64,000 nucleotides of DNA from Lutibacter flavus (GTDB lineage: Bacteria; Bacteroidota; Bacteroidia; Flavobacteriales; Flavobacteriaceae), in assembly GCF_900188355.1 (NCBI RefSeq), contig NZ_FZNX01000005.1:186001-250000 (forward strand), read 5' to 3'. The notes under the pieces were generated by a model that saw only the letters and a list, made by a program, of their open reading frames with translations, had not been told where the DNA came from and did not search any database. Numbering within the stretch: position 1 is the first letter of the stretch; each line of letters starts with the position of its first letter. The position numbers and the translations under genes are program-made. Below, one piece after another: positions 43,220 through 51,909 of the stretch.

Positions 43220-46200
43220 GAAACTTTCAGGACTAGAACCTTTAATAATTACCTCAGAAAGTAATTTTATCAATGTTGGTGAACGTACCAATGTTGCAGG
43301 TTCTCGTAAATTTTTACGACTGATAAAAGAAGAAAAATTTGATGAAGCCTTAGCGATAGCAAGAGATCAAGTTGATGGTGGTGCACAAATTATCGACATT
43401 AATATGGATGATGGTTTGTTAGATGGAAAAGAAGCAATGGTTCGTTTTATGAATTTAATTGCTGCTGAACCAGATATTGCTCGTGTTCCAATTATGATTG
43501 ACAGTTCTAAGTGGGAAATTATTGAAGCCGGTTTGCAAGTTGCACAAGGTAAATGTGTAGTGAATTCTATCAGTTTAAAAGAAGGAGAAGCGCAATTTAT
43601 TGAGCAAGCCAGAAAGATTAAAATGTATGGAGCTGCTGTAATTGTGATGGCTTTTGATGAAGTTGGGCAGGCAGATAATTATGAAAGAAGAATTGAAATA
43701 GCGAAACGTTCATATGATGTTTTGGTTAATAAAGTTGGATTTCCTTCTGAAGATATTATTTTCGATTTAAATATATTTCCTGTGGCAACAGGAATGGATG
43801 AGCATAAAAGAAATGCGATTGATTTTATTGAAGCTACACGTTGGGTTCGTGAAAATTTACCAAATGCAAATATTAGTGGTGGTGTAAGTAATGTATCTTT
43901 TTCTTTTAGAGGAAATAACGCGGTACGTGAAGCAATGCATTCGGTATTTTTATATTATGCAATTAAAGCAGGAATGAATATTGGAATTGTAAATCCTACA
44001 ATGTTAGAAGTTTACGATGAAATTCCGAAAGATTTATTAGAGCGAGTAGAAGATGTTATTTTAGATAGAAGAGCCGATGCAACAGAGAGATTGTTAGACT
44101 TTGCAGAAAGTGTTGTAAGCACTGCAAAAGGTCGTAAAGTAGATTTGTCTTGGCGTGAAAGACCTTTGCAAGAAAGAATAACACATTCTTTAGTAAAAGG
44201 CTTGGATGAATTTATTGTTGAAGATGTAGAAGAGGCAAGATTACAGGCTGAAAAACCAATTGAAGTTATTGAAGGTAATTTAATGACAGGTATGAATGTA
44301 GTTGGAGATTTATTTGGTTCAGGAAAAATGTTTTTACCTCAAGTAGTAAAATCTGCTCGTGTTATGAAAAAAGCGGTTGCCTACTTATTGCCATATATTG
44401 ACGCTGCAAAAGAAGCCCTTAAATCCCCAAAGGGGACTTTTCACTGGGAAACTGCAAACCCGGTATTGTATGGTTTATTAAAAGATTATGCAAAACAAAT
44501 GCGTAAGCAGCCAACTGAGGCTGAATCTTTGCTTTGGGATGTATTGAGCGGAAAAAAATTAGATGGGCATAAATTTAGACGACAACATATCATAGGAAAT
44601 TATATTACAGATTTTATATGTTTAAAAACGAATTTAATTATAGAAATTGACGGTTTAATACATCAATTACCTGAAAATAAGGAGAGCGATGCAGAAAGAA
44701 CATTTTGGTTAGAGGAAGAAGGATATAGAGTAATTCGTTTTACAAATGAAGAGGTGTTATCAAACCTTGATTTTGTATTATCAAAAATCAAGAAAGAATT
44801 AAAGGCTCCCTCTTTGGGGGCTAGGGGGGCTGGTAAGATTTTATTGGCAACTGTAAAAGGCGATGTACACGATATTGGTAAAAATATTGTGGGTGTTGTT
44901 TTAGGTTGTAATAATTATGAGATTATTGATTTAGGTGTAATGGTTGCTCCAGAAAAAATTATTCAAGCTGCGAAAGATGAAAATGTAGATGCGATTGGGT
45001 TGAGTGGTTTAATAACACCAAGTTTAGATGAAATGGTGTATTTGGCAAAAGAAATGGAGCGTCAAAATTTTGAAGTTCCTTTGTTAATTGGAGGTGCAAC
45101 AACCTCAAAAGCACATACAGCAGTAAAAATTGACCCTCAATATAAAAATGCTGTAGTTCATGTTCACGATGCTTCAAGAGCAGTAACTGTTGTTGGGGAT
45201 TTGTTGAATAAAAGAACGAATCAAAAATATGTTGGAGATATTAAGGCCGATTATGTAAAAGTTCGTGAAGGTTATGCAAACAGATCAAGTAGAAAAGAAT
45301 ATTTAACCTTGGCTGCTGCTCGAAAAAACAAATTTAAAATTGATTGGAATGATGTAAGTATTAAAAAGCCAAATTTTAATGGAATTCAAGTTTTTGAAGA
45401 TTTTGATTTAACAAAATTGGTTGATTATATAGATTGGAGTCCGTTTTTTAGAAGTTGGGAATTGGCAGGGAAATATCCAGATATTTTAACAGACAAAGTA
45501 GTTGGTGAAAGTGCTTCAAATTTGTTTAATGATGCTAAATTGTTATTAGCTAAAATTTTAAATGAAAATTTATTAACGGCTAAAGCTGTTTTTGGAATTT
45601 TTCCAGCGAATGCTGTAAATGATGATGATATTGAAGTTTATGAAGATGAAGATAGAAAAAAAGTAAATGTTCAATTTGTAACTTTACGTCAGCAATTAAA
45701 AAAGAAAGACGGAATTCCAAATATTGCTTTGGCTGATTTTATTGCACCAAAAGAAACGGGAATTGAAGATTATATTGGAGCATTTTGTGTTTCAACGGGT
45801 TTTGGAACCGCTGAATTAGCTGCTGAATATGAAAAAGATCACGATGATTATAATTCAATAATGATTAAAGCGTTGGCTGACAGATTAGCAGAAGCTTTTG
45901 CCGAATATTTACATAAAAAAGTAAGAACTGAATATTGGGGTTATGCTGCTGAAGAAGTACTGTCAAATCAAGAATTGATAAAAGAAGCGTATAAAGGAAT
46001 TCGTCCTGCACCGGGTTATCCTGCGTGTCCTGATCATACTGAAAAATGGACTATTTGGGATTTGTTGAGTGTAAAAGAAACCATTGGAGTTGAATTAACA
46101 GATAGTTTGGCTATGTGGCCTGCTGCATCGGTTTCGGGTTATTATTTTGGAAATGAGAAATCTAAATATTTTGGATTGGGTAAAATTACAGAAGAACAGG

Positions 46201-46277
46201 TAAAAGATTTTGCTGTTAGAAAAAATATGGATTTAGAAAATGCAAAAAAATGGTTAAATCCTAATTTGGCGGAATGA
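43158..46277 (+). CDS. metH: methionine synthase, pterin/B12/activation half, with inserted DUF559 nuclease domain
   Basis: A 1039-residue protein. Residues 30-300 bind methyltetrahydrofolate ([18 protein letters not shown]), 310-415 are the cap, 559-690 the cobalamin domain with the axial His in [12 protein letters not shown], and 700-1039 the SAM-dependent reactivation domain ([15 protein letters not shown] near 952). The cap and cobalamin domains are normally joined by a short linker; here residues 421-558 are a DUF559 endonuclease domain. The N-terminal [11 protein letters not shown], the SPKGTF and the SLGARGAGK are products of the GC-rich repeat. The start is the ATG at 43158, 46 bases after metH1. 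Confidence 0.88.
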   Translation: MQDNTKNIETPFVPPSGARGLKLSGLEPLIITSESNFINVGERTNVAGSRKFLRLIKEEKFDEALAIARDQVDGGAQIIDINMDDGLLDGKEAMVRFMNLIAAEPDIARVPIMIDSSKWEIIEAGLQVAQGKCVVNSISLKEGEAQFIEQARKIKMYGAAVIVMAFDEVGQADNYERRIEIAKRSYDVLVNKVGFPSEDIIFDLNIFPVATGMDEHKRNAIDFIEATRWVRENLPNANISGGVSNVSFSFRGNNAVREAMHSVFLYYAIKAGMNIGIVNPTMLEVYDEIPKDLLERVEDVILDRRADATERLLDFAESVVSTAKGRKVDLSWRERPLQERITHSLVKGLDEFIVEDVEEARLQAEKPIEVIEGNLMTGMNVVGDLFGSGKMFLPQVVKSARVMKKAVAYLLPYIDAAKEALKSPKGTFHWETANPVLYGLLKDYAKQMRKQPTEAESLLWDVLSGKKLDGHKFRRQHIIGNYITDFICLKTNLIIEIDGLIHQLPENKESDAERTFWLEEEGYRVIRFTNEEVLSNLDFVLSKIKKELKAPSLGARGAGKILLATVKGDVHDIGKNIVGVVLGCNNYEIIDLGVMVAPEKIIQAAKDENVDAIGLSGLITPSLDEMVYLAKEMERQNFEVPLLIGGATTSKAHTAVKIDPQYKNAVVHVHDASRAVTVVGDLLNKRTNQKYVGDIKADYVKVREGYANRSSRKEYLTLAAARKNKFKIDWNDVSIKKPNFNGIQVFEDFDLTKLVDYIDWSPFFRSWELAGKYPDILTDKVVGESASNLFNDAKLLLAKILNENLLTAKAVFGIFPANAVNDDDIEVYEDEDRKKVNVQFVTLRQQLKKKDGIPNIALADFIAPKETGIEDYIGAFCVSTGFGTAELAAEYEKDHDDYNSIMIKALADRLAEAFAEYLHKKVRTEYWGYAAEEVLSNQELIKEAYKGIRPAPGYPACPDHTEKWTIWDLLSVKETIGVELTDSLAMWPAASVSGYYFGNEKSKYFGLGKITEEQVKDFAVRKNMDLENAKKWLNPNLAE
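44414..44831 (+). mobile_element. in-frame DUF559 endonuclease insert in metH, bounded by GC-rich repeats
   Basis: A 418-base stretch begins AGCCCTTAAATCCCCAAAGG and ends with the inverted arm GGCTCCCTCTTTGGGGGCTA plus GGGGGGCT. Between them an intact 120-residue DUF559 domain (Vsr/PD-(D/E)XK-like) is read in the metH2 frame: [57 protein letters not shown] (catalytic ExD), [15 protein letters not shown]. The frame is kept at both ends and key residues are unbroken. The element sits in the linker between two domains, where it harms MetH least. Confidence 0.75.
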
Positions 46278-46302
46278 GCCCCCTAGCCCCCAAAGGGGGA
46301 AT
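46277..46302. repeat. single GC-rich repeat (family C) after metH2
   Basis: AGCCCCCTAGCCCCCAAAGG plus GGGAAT, which begins in the last base of the metH2 stop codon. It matches the arms at 43082 and 44414 in the same orientation. Confidence 0.75.
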
Positions 46303-46329
46303 TTGATTTAGGGTATAAATTTTAAAAGA

Positions 46330-46385
46330 AGCTGTCATTGTGAGGAGTTTGGTAAAACGACGTGACAATCTTAAAATATGAAGTT
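46330..46385. repeat. dispersed imperfect palindrome, family A, second copy
   Basis: TGTCATTGTGAGGAG, then GTAAAACGACGTGACAATCT, aligns with the copy at 19035. The rest of the 300-base gap before metF (46386-46577) has simple short repeats (AAGTCGAAAGTCGAAAG, AGCTAA) and no visible gene. Confidence 0.6.
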
Positions 46386-46577
46386 TGAAAGTCAAATTGC
46401 GTTAGGGATAGTAGTGGCATCCTTTTTTGGAGTGTAACGGAGAAAAAGATATAACGGATAGCGCGACCTGAAAGGTAACGCCAAAAAAAATATAGTTAAA
46501 AAGTCGAAAGTCGAAAGTTGTAAAGTTTTCGCTGGTTAAAGCTAAGAATGAACCGCTAAAGGCAAAAAGCTAAAAAA

Positions 46578-47534
46578 ATGAAAGTAACAGAACATATAAA
46601 ACAGGCAAACGGAAAAACATTGTTTTCGTTCGAAATTGTACCGCCACAAAAAGGGCAAAATATTCAGGATTTATACAATAATGTAGATCCGTTAATGGAA
46701 TTTAAGCCACCTTTTATAGATGTAACTACTTCGCGAGAGGAGTATGTTTATATTAAAAAAGACAACGGTTTATTAGAACAAAAAATGACGAGAATGCGTC
46801 CTGGAACTGTTGGGATTTGTGCAGCTTTGAAATATAAATATAATGTGGATGCAATTCCGCACGTTTTATGTGGAGGTTTTACAAAAGAAGAAACAGAGTA
46901 TGTATTGGTGGATTGTCATTATTTAGGTTTGGACAATTTAATGGCACTTAGAGGGGATTCTATGAAGCACGAATCTTTTTTTATACCAACTCCTGGAGGG
47001 AATAATTATGCTTCGGAATTGGTTACACAAATTAAAGAATTGAACGAAGGAAAATATTTGCATAATATTATTGAGACCAATAATAAATCAGATTTTTGTA
47101 TTGGTGTTGCCGGGTATCCGGAAAAACATTTAGAAGCGCCAAGTATGGAAACAGATTTGCGTAGATTAAGGGAAAAAGTAGATGCAGGTGCAGATTATGT
47201 GGTAACACAAATGTTTTTTGACAATCAGAAATATTTTGATTTTGTTGATAAAGCAAGAAATATAGGAATTACGGTTCCAATTATTCCGGGTATAAAACCA
47301 GTAGCTGTAAAAAGACATCAACAAATATTACCACAAGTTTTTAGATTGGATATGCCAGAGGATTTGATTGCTGGAATAGAAGGATGTAAGGATAATAAAC
47401 AAGTTCGTCAGGTTGGTATAGAATGGGCTATTGAGCAATCTAAGGAGTTGATTTCTAAAGGTGCTCCGGTTGTTCATTTTTATTCAATGGGGAAATCTGA
47501 TAATATTAAGGCAATAGCAAAAGAAATTTTTTAA
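46578..47534 (+). CDS. metF: methylenetetrahydrofolate reductase
   Basis: A 318-residue flavoenzyme that reduces 5,10-methylene-THF to 5-methyl-THF, the methyl donor of MetH. FSFEIVPPQKG near 17 has the catalytic Glu, DVTTSREEYVYIKK follows, ALRGDSMKHE near 125 and DAGADYVVTQMFFDNQKYFDF near 208, IPGIKPV near 245 are typical. Length and order are normal. It follows metH2 after 300 bases rich in repeats and may have its own promoter. Confidence 0.95.
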   Translation: MKVTEHIKQANGKTLFSFEIVPPQKGQNIQDLYNNVDPLMEFKPPFIDVTTSREEYVYIKKDNGLLEQKMTRMRPGTVGICAALKYKYNVDAIPHVLCGGFTKEETEYVLVDCHYLGLDNLMALRGDSMKHESFFIPTPGGNNYASELVTQIKELNEGKYLHNIIETNNKSDFCIGVAGYPEKHLEAPSMETDLRRLREKVDAGADYVVTQMFFDNQKYFDFVDKARNIGITVPIIPGIKPVAVKRHQQILPQVFRLDMPEDLIAGIEGCKDNKQVRQVGIEWAIEQSKELISKGAPVVHFYSMGKSDNIKAIAKEIF

Positions 47535-47592
47535 TTTACAGTTAAAATCAGTTTTGTTAATAGTTTTATAAAGAAAAGTAATAATTGTTGAA

Positions 47593-47622
47593 TTGTAATG
47601 GCAAATTATTTGTTTACTTTTG
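47593..47622 (+). promoter_or_regulatory. predicted trxA promoter
   Basis: TTG at 47593-47595, 19 bases, TACTTTTG at 47615-47622, and the start codon 41 bases on. Confidence 0.65.
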
Positions 47623-47662
47623 TACGAATAGAAAAAGAAATTATTAATTAAAAAAAGATATT

Positions 47663-47980
47663 ATGGCATTAGAAGTAACAGATGCAACTTTTAACGAAGT
47701 AGTTTTACAATCAGACAAGCCAGTAATGGTTGATTTTTGGGCAGCTTGGTGTGGTCCTTGTAGAATGGTTGCTCCAATAATGGATCAATTAACAACGGAA
47801 TATGAAGGTAAAGCAACAATTACTAAAGTAGATGTTGATTCAAATCAAGAATTTGCGGCAAAATATGGAGTTAGAAATATTCCTACTGTTTTAGTTTTTA
47901 AAAATGGTGAAGTAGTTGAAAAACAAGTTGGTGTTGCGCCTAAAGCAACATACGCTCAAAAAATTGACGCACATTTATAA
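47663..47980 (+). CDS. trxA: thioredoxin
   Basis: A 105-residue thioredoxin with the active-site WCGPC at residues 30-34 (DFWAAWCGPCRMVAP), the cis-Pro region NIPTVLVFKNGE near 75 and normal length. It reduces disulfides in the cytoplasm and can serve CysH as electron donor. It has its own promoter and terminator. Confidence 0.97.
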   Translation: MALEVTDATFNEVVLQSDKPVMVDFWAAWCGPCRMVAPIMDQLTTEYEGKATITKVDVDSNQEFAAKYGVRNIPTVLVFKNGEVVEKQVGVAPKATYAQKIDAHL

Positions 47981-48004
47981 AAATAAAGTACATTTAAATT
48001 TATA

Positions 48005-48035
48005 AAAAGCCCGACAAATATGTCGGGCTTTTTCT
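48005..48035 (+). terminator. intrinsic terminator after trxA
   Basis: AAAAGCCCGACA and TGTCGGGCTTTTT pair perfectly with an AATA loop. Confidence 0.9.
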
Positions 48036-48101
48036 TTTTACACAACATTTCAAAATTAAATTAGTATTAAATCTTATATTTACAAGAATCAATAAGAAAT
48101 A

Positions 48102-49025
48102 ATGGAGACTTTATCAGTAAAACATCTTTCAGAATTAAACAACTTAGAGCTATTGGCAAATAGTGTTGTTGAAGGATTTATTACGGGGATGCATAAAAGT
48201 CCGTTTCACGGTTTTTCTGTGGAATTTGCTGAGCATAGAGTGTATAATAAAGGAGAAAGTACTCGGCATATTGATTGGAAATTGTATGCAAAAACTAAAA
48301 AGTTGTTTGTAAAACGCTACGAAGAAGAAACCAATTTACGTTGCCATTTAATTATTGATAATTCTGCATCTATGCATTTTCCAATAATTAAAAACCCTTC
48401 AATAGATAATTTAACAAAGATTACATTTTCGGCAATTGCTTCAGCTGCTTTAATGGAGATTTTAAAGCGTCAGAGAGATGCTGTTGGTTTAAGTATATAC
48501 AGTGATAAAAATGATTATTATGCACCGGCAAAAGGCGGTGAGCGCCATAGGAGGATGTTATTGTCTCAGTTAGAAGATTTATTAAAGAGTACATCAAAAT
48601 CTACAACAGATACGTTTAAGGTATTGCATGAGATTTCAGAAAAAATACATAGAAGATCGCTGGTGTTTTTGTTTACTGATATGTTTCAAACCGATAAAAA
48701 AGAGGATGAATTATTTGAAGCTTTAAGACATTTAAAGCATAACAAACATGAGGTTGTTTTGTTTCATACTTACGATGGAAAACTGGAATTTGACTTTGAT
48801 TTTGAAAATTCACCAAAAAAGTTTGTGGATGTTGAAACAGGAGAGCAAATTAATTTATATGCTTCTTCAGTTAAGAAACAATATAAAAGTTATGTAGAGA
48901 ATTACTTTAACGAATTGAAGTTGAAGTGTATGCAGTATAAAATAGAATATGTTCCGGTAGATATTAATAAAGGCTTTAACAGTGTGCTTATTTCATATTT
49001 AATAAGCAGAAAGAAATTTTTATAA
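48102..49025 (+). CDS. DUF58 domain protein
   Basis: A 307-residue cytoplasmic protein of the DUF58 family. SPFHGFSVEFAEHRVYNKGESTRHIDWKLYAKTKKLFVKRYEEETN (residues 30-75) is the hallmark block, followed by a von Willebrand A-like fold with a DNSASM metal-site-like motif near 85 and LFTDMFQTD near 188. DUF58 genes typically stand next to MoxR ATPases; none lies within view. It is the last chromosomal gene before tRNA-Asp and the inserted element. Confidence 0.85.
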   Translation: METLSVKHLSELNNLELLANSVVEGFITGMHKSPFHGFSVEFAEHRVYNKGESTRHIDWKLYAKTKKLFVKRYEEETNLRCHLIIDNSASMHFPIIKNPSIDNLTKITFSAIASAALMEILKRQRDAVGLSIYSDKNDYYAPAKGGERHRRMLLSQLEDLLKSTSKSTTDTFKVLHEISEKIHRRSLVFLFTDMFQTDKKEDELFEALRHLKHNKHEVVLFHTYDGKLEFDFDFENSPKKFVDVETGEQINLYASSVKKQYKSYVENYFNELKLKCMQYKIEYVPVDINKGFNSVLISYLISRKKFL

Positions 49026-49041
49026 AAAATATTAAAAAAGC

Positions 49042-49072
49042 TTTGCAGATATCAAAAACACTCTTATATTTG
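49042..49072 (+). promoter_or_regulatory. tRNA-Asp promoter
   Basis: TTTG at 49042-49045, 19 bases, TATATTTG at 49065-49072, ending 17 bases before the tRNA: a textbook Bacteroidota promoter. Confidence 0.7.
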
Positions 49073-49089
49073 CATCCGCTAAGAGCAAC

Positions 49090-49163
49090 GGTCTGGTAGT
49101 TCAGCTGGTTAGAATACCTGCCTGTCACGCAGGGGGTCGCGGGTTCGAGTCCCGTCCAGACCG
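49090..49163 (+). tRNA. tRNA-Asp (GTC)
   Basis: Acceptor GGTCTGG/CCAGACC with discriminator G, D arm TAGTTCAGCTGGTTAGAATA, anticodon arm CCTGC-CTGTCAC-GCAGG with anticodon GTC, and T arm GCGGG-TTCGAGT-CCCGT. 74 bases, no CCA encoded. The 3' end is the integration site of the element that follows and stays intact. Confidence 0.97.
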
Positions 49164-49164
49164 C
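49144..49164 (+). repeat. attL core, tRNA-Asp 3' end
   Basis: The 21 bases from TTCGAGTCCC to CAGACCGC recur exactly at 55512-55532. This copy lies in the functional tRNA. Confidence 0.9.
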
Positions 49165-49176
49165 TTTTAATTTTTC

Positions 49177-49212
49177 AAAGCCTTATAAACATTACGTTTG
49201 TAAGGCTTTTTT
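49177..49212 (+). terminator. element-borne terminator after tRNA-Asp
   Basis: AAAGCCTTATAAAC pairs with GTTTGTAAGGCTTT around ATTAC, followed by T residues. It replaces the original tRNA terminator, which the insertion pushed to 55534. Confidence 0.8.
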
Positions 49213-49219
49213 CTTTTTA

Positions 49220-49241
49220 GGGGACGAATCAGGGGACGAAT
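49220..49241. repeat. integrase arm-type repeats, left end
   Basis: GGGGACGAAT twice, separated by CA. The right end has the same 10-mers at 55379-55400, separated by GA. Confidence 0.75.
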
Positions 49242-49393
49242 ATTTTAGTCCGGTATTTAATATTTCTTTAATTTTCTTATTAAGATATCTGAAATATTTT
49301 CAAATAGTTTTGTTAGTATACTAAATAAACTCGTAGTGATTTTTTGAAGAGCTAAAGTTATAAATTAATATCTTTGGATAATAAATAATTGTT

Positions 49394-51400
49394 ATGAAAC
49401 TAATTTATCAAGCAGACTATATTTCAATAAAGAGTTTTAATCCTATTGTAATTGATGATTTCAGTATTTTATCAGGAATAAATGGTTCTGGAAAAACACA
49501 TTTATTAAAAGCAATAGATACTGGTCGAGTTGTTATTGGAGGAATTGATAAATCTGAGATTGTATATTATAATTATAATGACTTTTCGGTAATAACCGAA
49601 AACTCTGAAACAAACCCTGCGATTAAACAACGGTTGAATAATGCGAGGGGTGAGCGTGGAATATTAAATAATATGGTTGGGAAACTTAAAAATACAGCTA
49701 CTATTAATGCTCAAAGCAACTTGTCAGAAAATGATAAAGTAATATATGGTTTTGCAAATAGAAGAAATTATAATTTTGAAAATCAATTTGGAAAAAAATA
49801 TGACTATGACCTATTAAATGAATTAAAGCAAGAATTAAATTTTAGGGATAACTTAGAAAGTTTCAAAGAGCGTTTTTCTCCTGATTTTTTTGAGTTTATT
49901 TTTAGATATTTACAAAATGTTAGTGGTGATGTGAATGATTTAAAAATTGAACTTCTTAAGCCTAGATTTGAAAAAATATCTTTGCTTTTTGACATTGAAT
50001 TTAAAAAGGTAGATGAAGAAATGTACTATTTTTTAAAGAACAGTGTAAATAATAAAAACATATTCAATATTAATGGAAATGATTATGAGACACCAATCTT
50101 TATTTTGGAAGATATTGCAAATGAAGAGAAAAATTATCAGTTTTTAAAAGCTAATAATTCCTTAAATAAAGTTAAAAAATTAGAATGGGGTGAGAATGTT
50201 GAATATTTAGATAAAGTTGATTTTGAAAAAAAATATGGTAAATCTCCAATTGAAGAGATTAATGCAGTTCTTGAAGAATATGATTGCAATGGGTATTTTC
50301 TCAACAGTAACAAAATTCAACCCCAGTTAGGAGTTGATAAGGCAAAAGTTAATATATCAGTTATTCTTGAACATAGAAAAGCTAAATATGAAACACATTT
50401 TCAGCAATTGTCATCAGGAGAAAAAACATTAATAGCTCTTTCACTTCTTATTTATAAGTCAAATAAGAACAAAGTAATGCCAAGAGTTCTTTTATTAGAT
50501 GAAATAGATTCATCTTTGCATCCAAAAATGATTAAAAGATTATTAACAGTAATTCAAGAATTGTTTATTAAAAAGAAAGGATTAAAAATTATATTGGCTA
50601 CACATTCTCCATCAACTATAGCGTTTAGTCCTAATAACTCAATATACATTGTAAATAAGTCTAAAAAAAATATTATAGAAAAGAGAGATAAATCTTTTGT
50701 ATTGGGTCAACTAACTGAGGGTTTTGTAACCATAAATAATGAAAACACCAATTTAAGTATTGAATATAATATTTCAAGAACAAACTTACCAGTTCTTTTT
50801 ACAGAGGGAATAACAGATAAAATTATTATTGAAATTGCTTGGAGAAAATTGTATGGTGATCAAGAAATGCCTTTTTATATTCAAGATTGCTATAGCGCAT
50901 CTTTTTTAGGTAGCCTATTTAGGAATGGGGATAATTTAGGGGATGGGATATTTGCCAATCATCCTGATAAGATTCTTATTTCATTATTTGATTTTGATAC
51001 TGCAGGATATAATTATTGGAATGGGTTGAGTAAAAAGTTACCTAATGTATTGGAAGAAAACCCATTAAAATGCCTAACTAAAGAAAATGTCAGTAAAAAT
51101 GGTTATTCTTTATTACTTCCAGTTCCTGAGAATCCAGAAATTAAAAAGCAAGTAATAAAAAATGGAAATATTACTTTTAAGGATAAATCAGAACTGACAA
51201 TTGAATTAATGTTTTTCGGAGTTGAGCAAATGGAATCTTTTTTTATAAAACAATCAATAGTCGGTGGGGGTGAAATTGTTCAGTTTCGAGGAGATAAAAA
51301 AGATTTTGCTAACAAAATTAAAAATTTAAGTAAAGAAGATTTCGATTCATTTTTACCTCTCTTTCTTAAAATATCAGAGATTTTAGATATTAAAAGGTAG
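49394..51400 (+). CDS. OLD-like ATPase-TOPRIM protein, likely defence cargo
   Basis: A 668-residue protein. The first half is an SMC/ABC-type ATPase: Walker A SGINGSGKTHLL (27-38), signature LSSGEKT near 341, Walker B VLLLDEIDSSLHP near 370, and His in LATHSPS near 400. The second half, from about 470, looks like a TOPRIM nuclease: LFTEGITDKIIIE (catalytic Glu) and ISLFDFDTAGYNYW (DxD). This order is that of OLD-family nucleases, of which several act against phage. A good promoter (TTG at 49344-49346, TATCTTTG at 49369-49376) lies before it. No partner helicase (as in Gabija) is seen nearby, so it may act alone. Its place as the only plus-strand gene in an integrative element supports a cargo role; the defence function is inference. 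Confidence 0.7.
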   Translation: MKLIYQADYISIKSFNPIVIDDFSILSGINGSGKTHLLKAIDTGRVVIGGIDKSEIVYYNYNDFSVITENSETNPAIKQRLNNARGERGILNNMVGKLKNTATINAQSNLSENDKVIYGFANRRNYNFENQFGKKYDYDLLNELKQELNFRDNLESFKERFSPDFFEFIFRYLQNVSGDVNDLKIELLKPRFEKISLLFDIEFKKVDEEMYYFLKNSVNNKNIFNINGNDYETPIFILEDIANEEKNYQFLKANNSLNKVKKLEWGENVEYLDKVDFEKKYGKSPIEEINAVLEEYDCNGYFLNSNKIQPQLGVDKAKVNISVILEHRKAKYETHFQQLSSGEKTLIALSLLIYKSNKNKVMPRVLLLDEIDSSLHPKMIKRLLTVIQELFIKKKGLKIILATHSPSTIAFSPNNSIYIVNKSKKNIIEKRDKSFVLGQLTEGFVTINNENTNLSIEYNISRTNLPVLFTEGITDKIIIEIAWRKLYGDQEMPFYIQDCYSASFLGSLFRNGDNLGDGIFANHPDKILISLFDFDTAGYNYWNGLSKKLPNVLEENPLKCLTKENVSKNGYSLLLPVPENPEIKKQVIKNGNITFKDKSELTIELMFFGVEQMESFFIKQSIVGGGEIVQFRGDKKDFANKIKNLSKEDFDSFLPLFLKISEILDIKR

Positions 51401-51464
51401 GTATTTATTTTTGGCTTTTTAATTGTTTCTTTATTTTTTGTCACTATATCTTTTATAAAAAGAA

Positions 51465-51493
51465 AATGTTTGACCGTTTAAGTCAAACATTTT
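51465..51493 (-). repeat. Rep-region hairpin, copy B (also terminator-like)
   Basis: On the minus strand AATGTTTGAC, loop TTAAACG, GTCAAACATT. A near-identical hairpin is at 51965-51993, exactly 500 bases away. With T residues at both sides it can also terminate the converging genes. Confidence 0.6.
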
Positions 51494-51540
51494 TATATTA
51501 ATCAAATAAGGTATTGAGCGTTTTGATTTTACACTCATAT

Positions 51541-51909
51541 TTAGTCCAAGTATCCAATAACTAAATCAGCTACCTTAAAATCAATATATTTTGTTAGGTC
51601 ATTAATCTTAAGATTATGAAGTGCTTTTTCTGATTTAATCAAAAACTGAGTAGTTGAAATTGTTTCATATTCTATATTTTCGATTATTGTTTCGTGTTCT
51701 AGAATAGTTAGTATTGTGTTTTTGCCGACTTGATAGGTAATAATAGAATATTTTGTGTAGTCGATTTCCCTAACATCAATAGTGTATTGTTTATAGTTTT
51801 TTACATTAATATCTATTTTATTTTTGTTTAAAGTGATATATAAGTTATCTAATATATTGATATCGAAAAGGTAGTTTTCTAACAATTGTTCTGTGTGCAT
51901 TTTTTTCAT
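51541..51909 (-). CDS. unknown element protein, 122 residues
   Basis: A 122-residue protein without signal peptide or membrane segment, rich in Asn, Ile, Thr and Lys (INVKNYKQYTIDVREIDYTKYSII). It looks like a beta-rich fold. I recognise no domain. The start ATG follows the Rep stop by a single base, so it is translated with Rep and is likely part of the same replication module. A terminator-like hairpin lies 48 bases after its stop. Confidence 0.55.
   Translation of the reverse strand: MKKMHTEQLLENYLFDINILDNLYITLNKNKIDINVKNYKQYTIDVREIDYTKYSIITYQVGKNTILTILEHETIIENIEYETISTTQFLIKSEKALHNLKINDLTKYIDFKVADLVIGYLD

Noticed and set aside
51465-51493. Hairpin at 51465 as nothing more than a terminator
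   Set aside because: It can terminate, but a near-identical copy inside rep, exactly 500 bases away and in the same orientation, needs another explanation.
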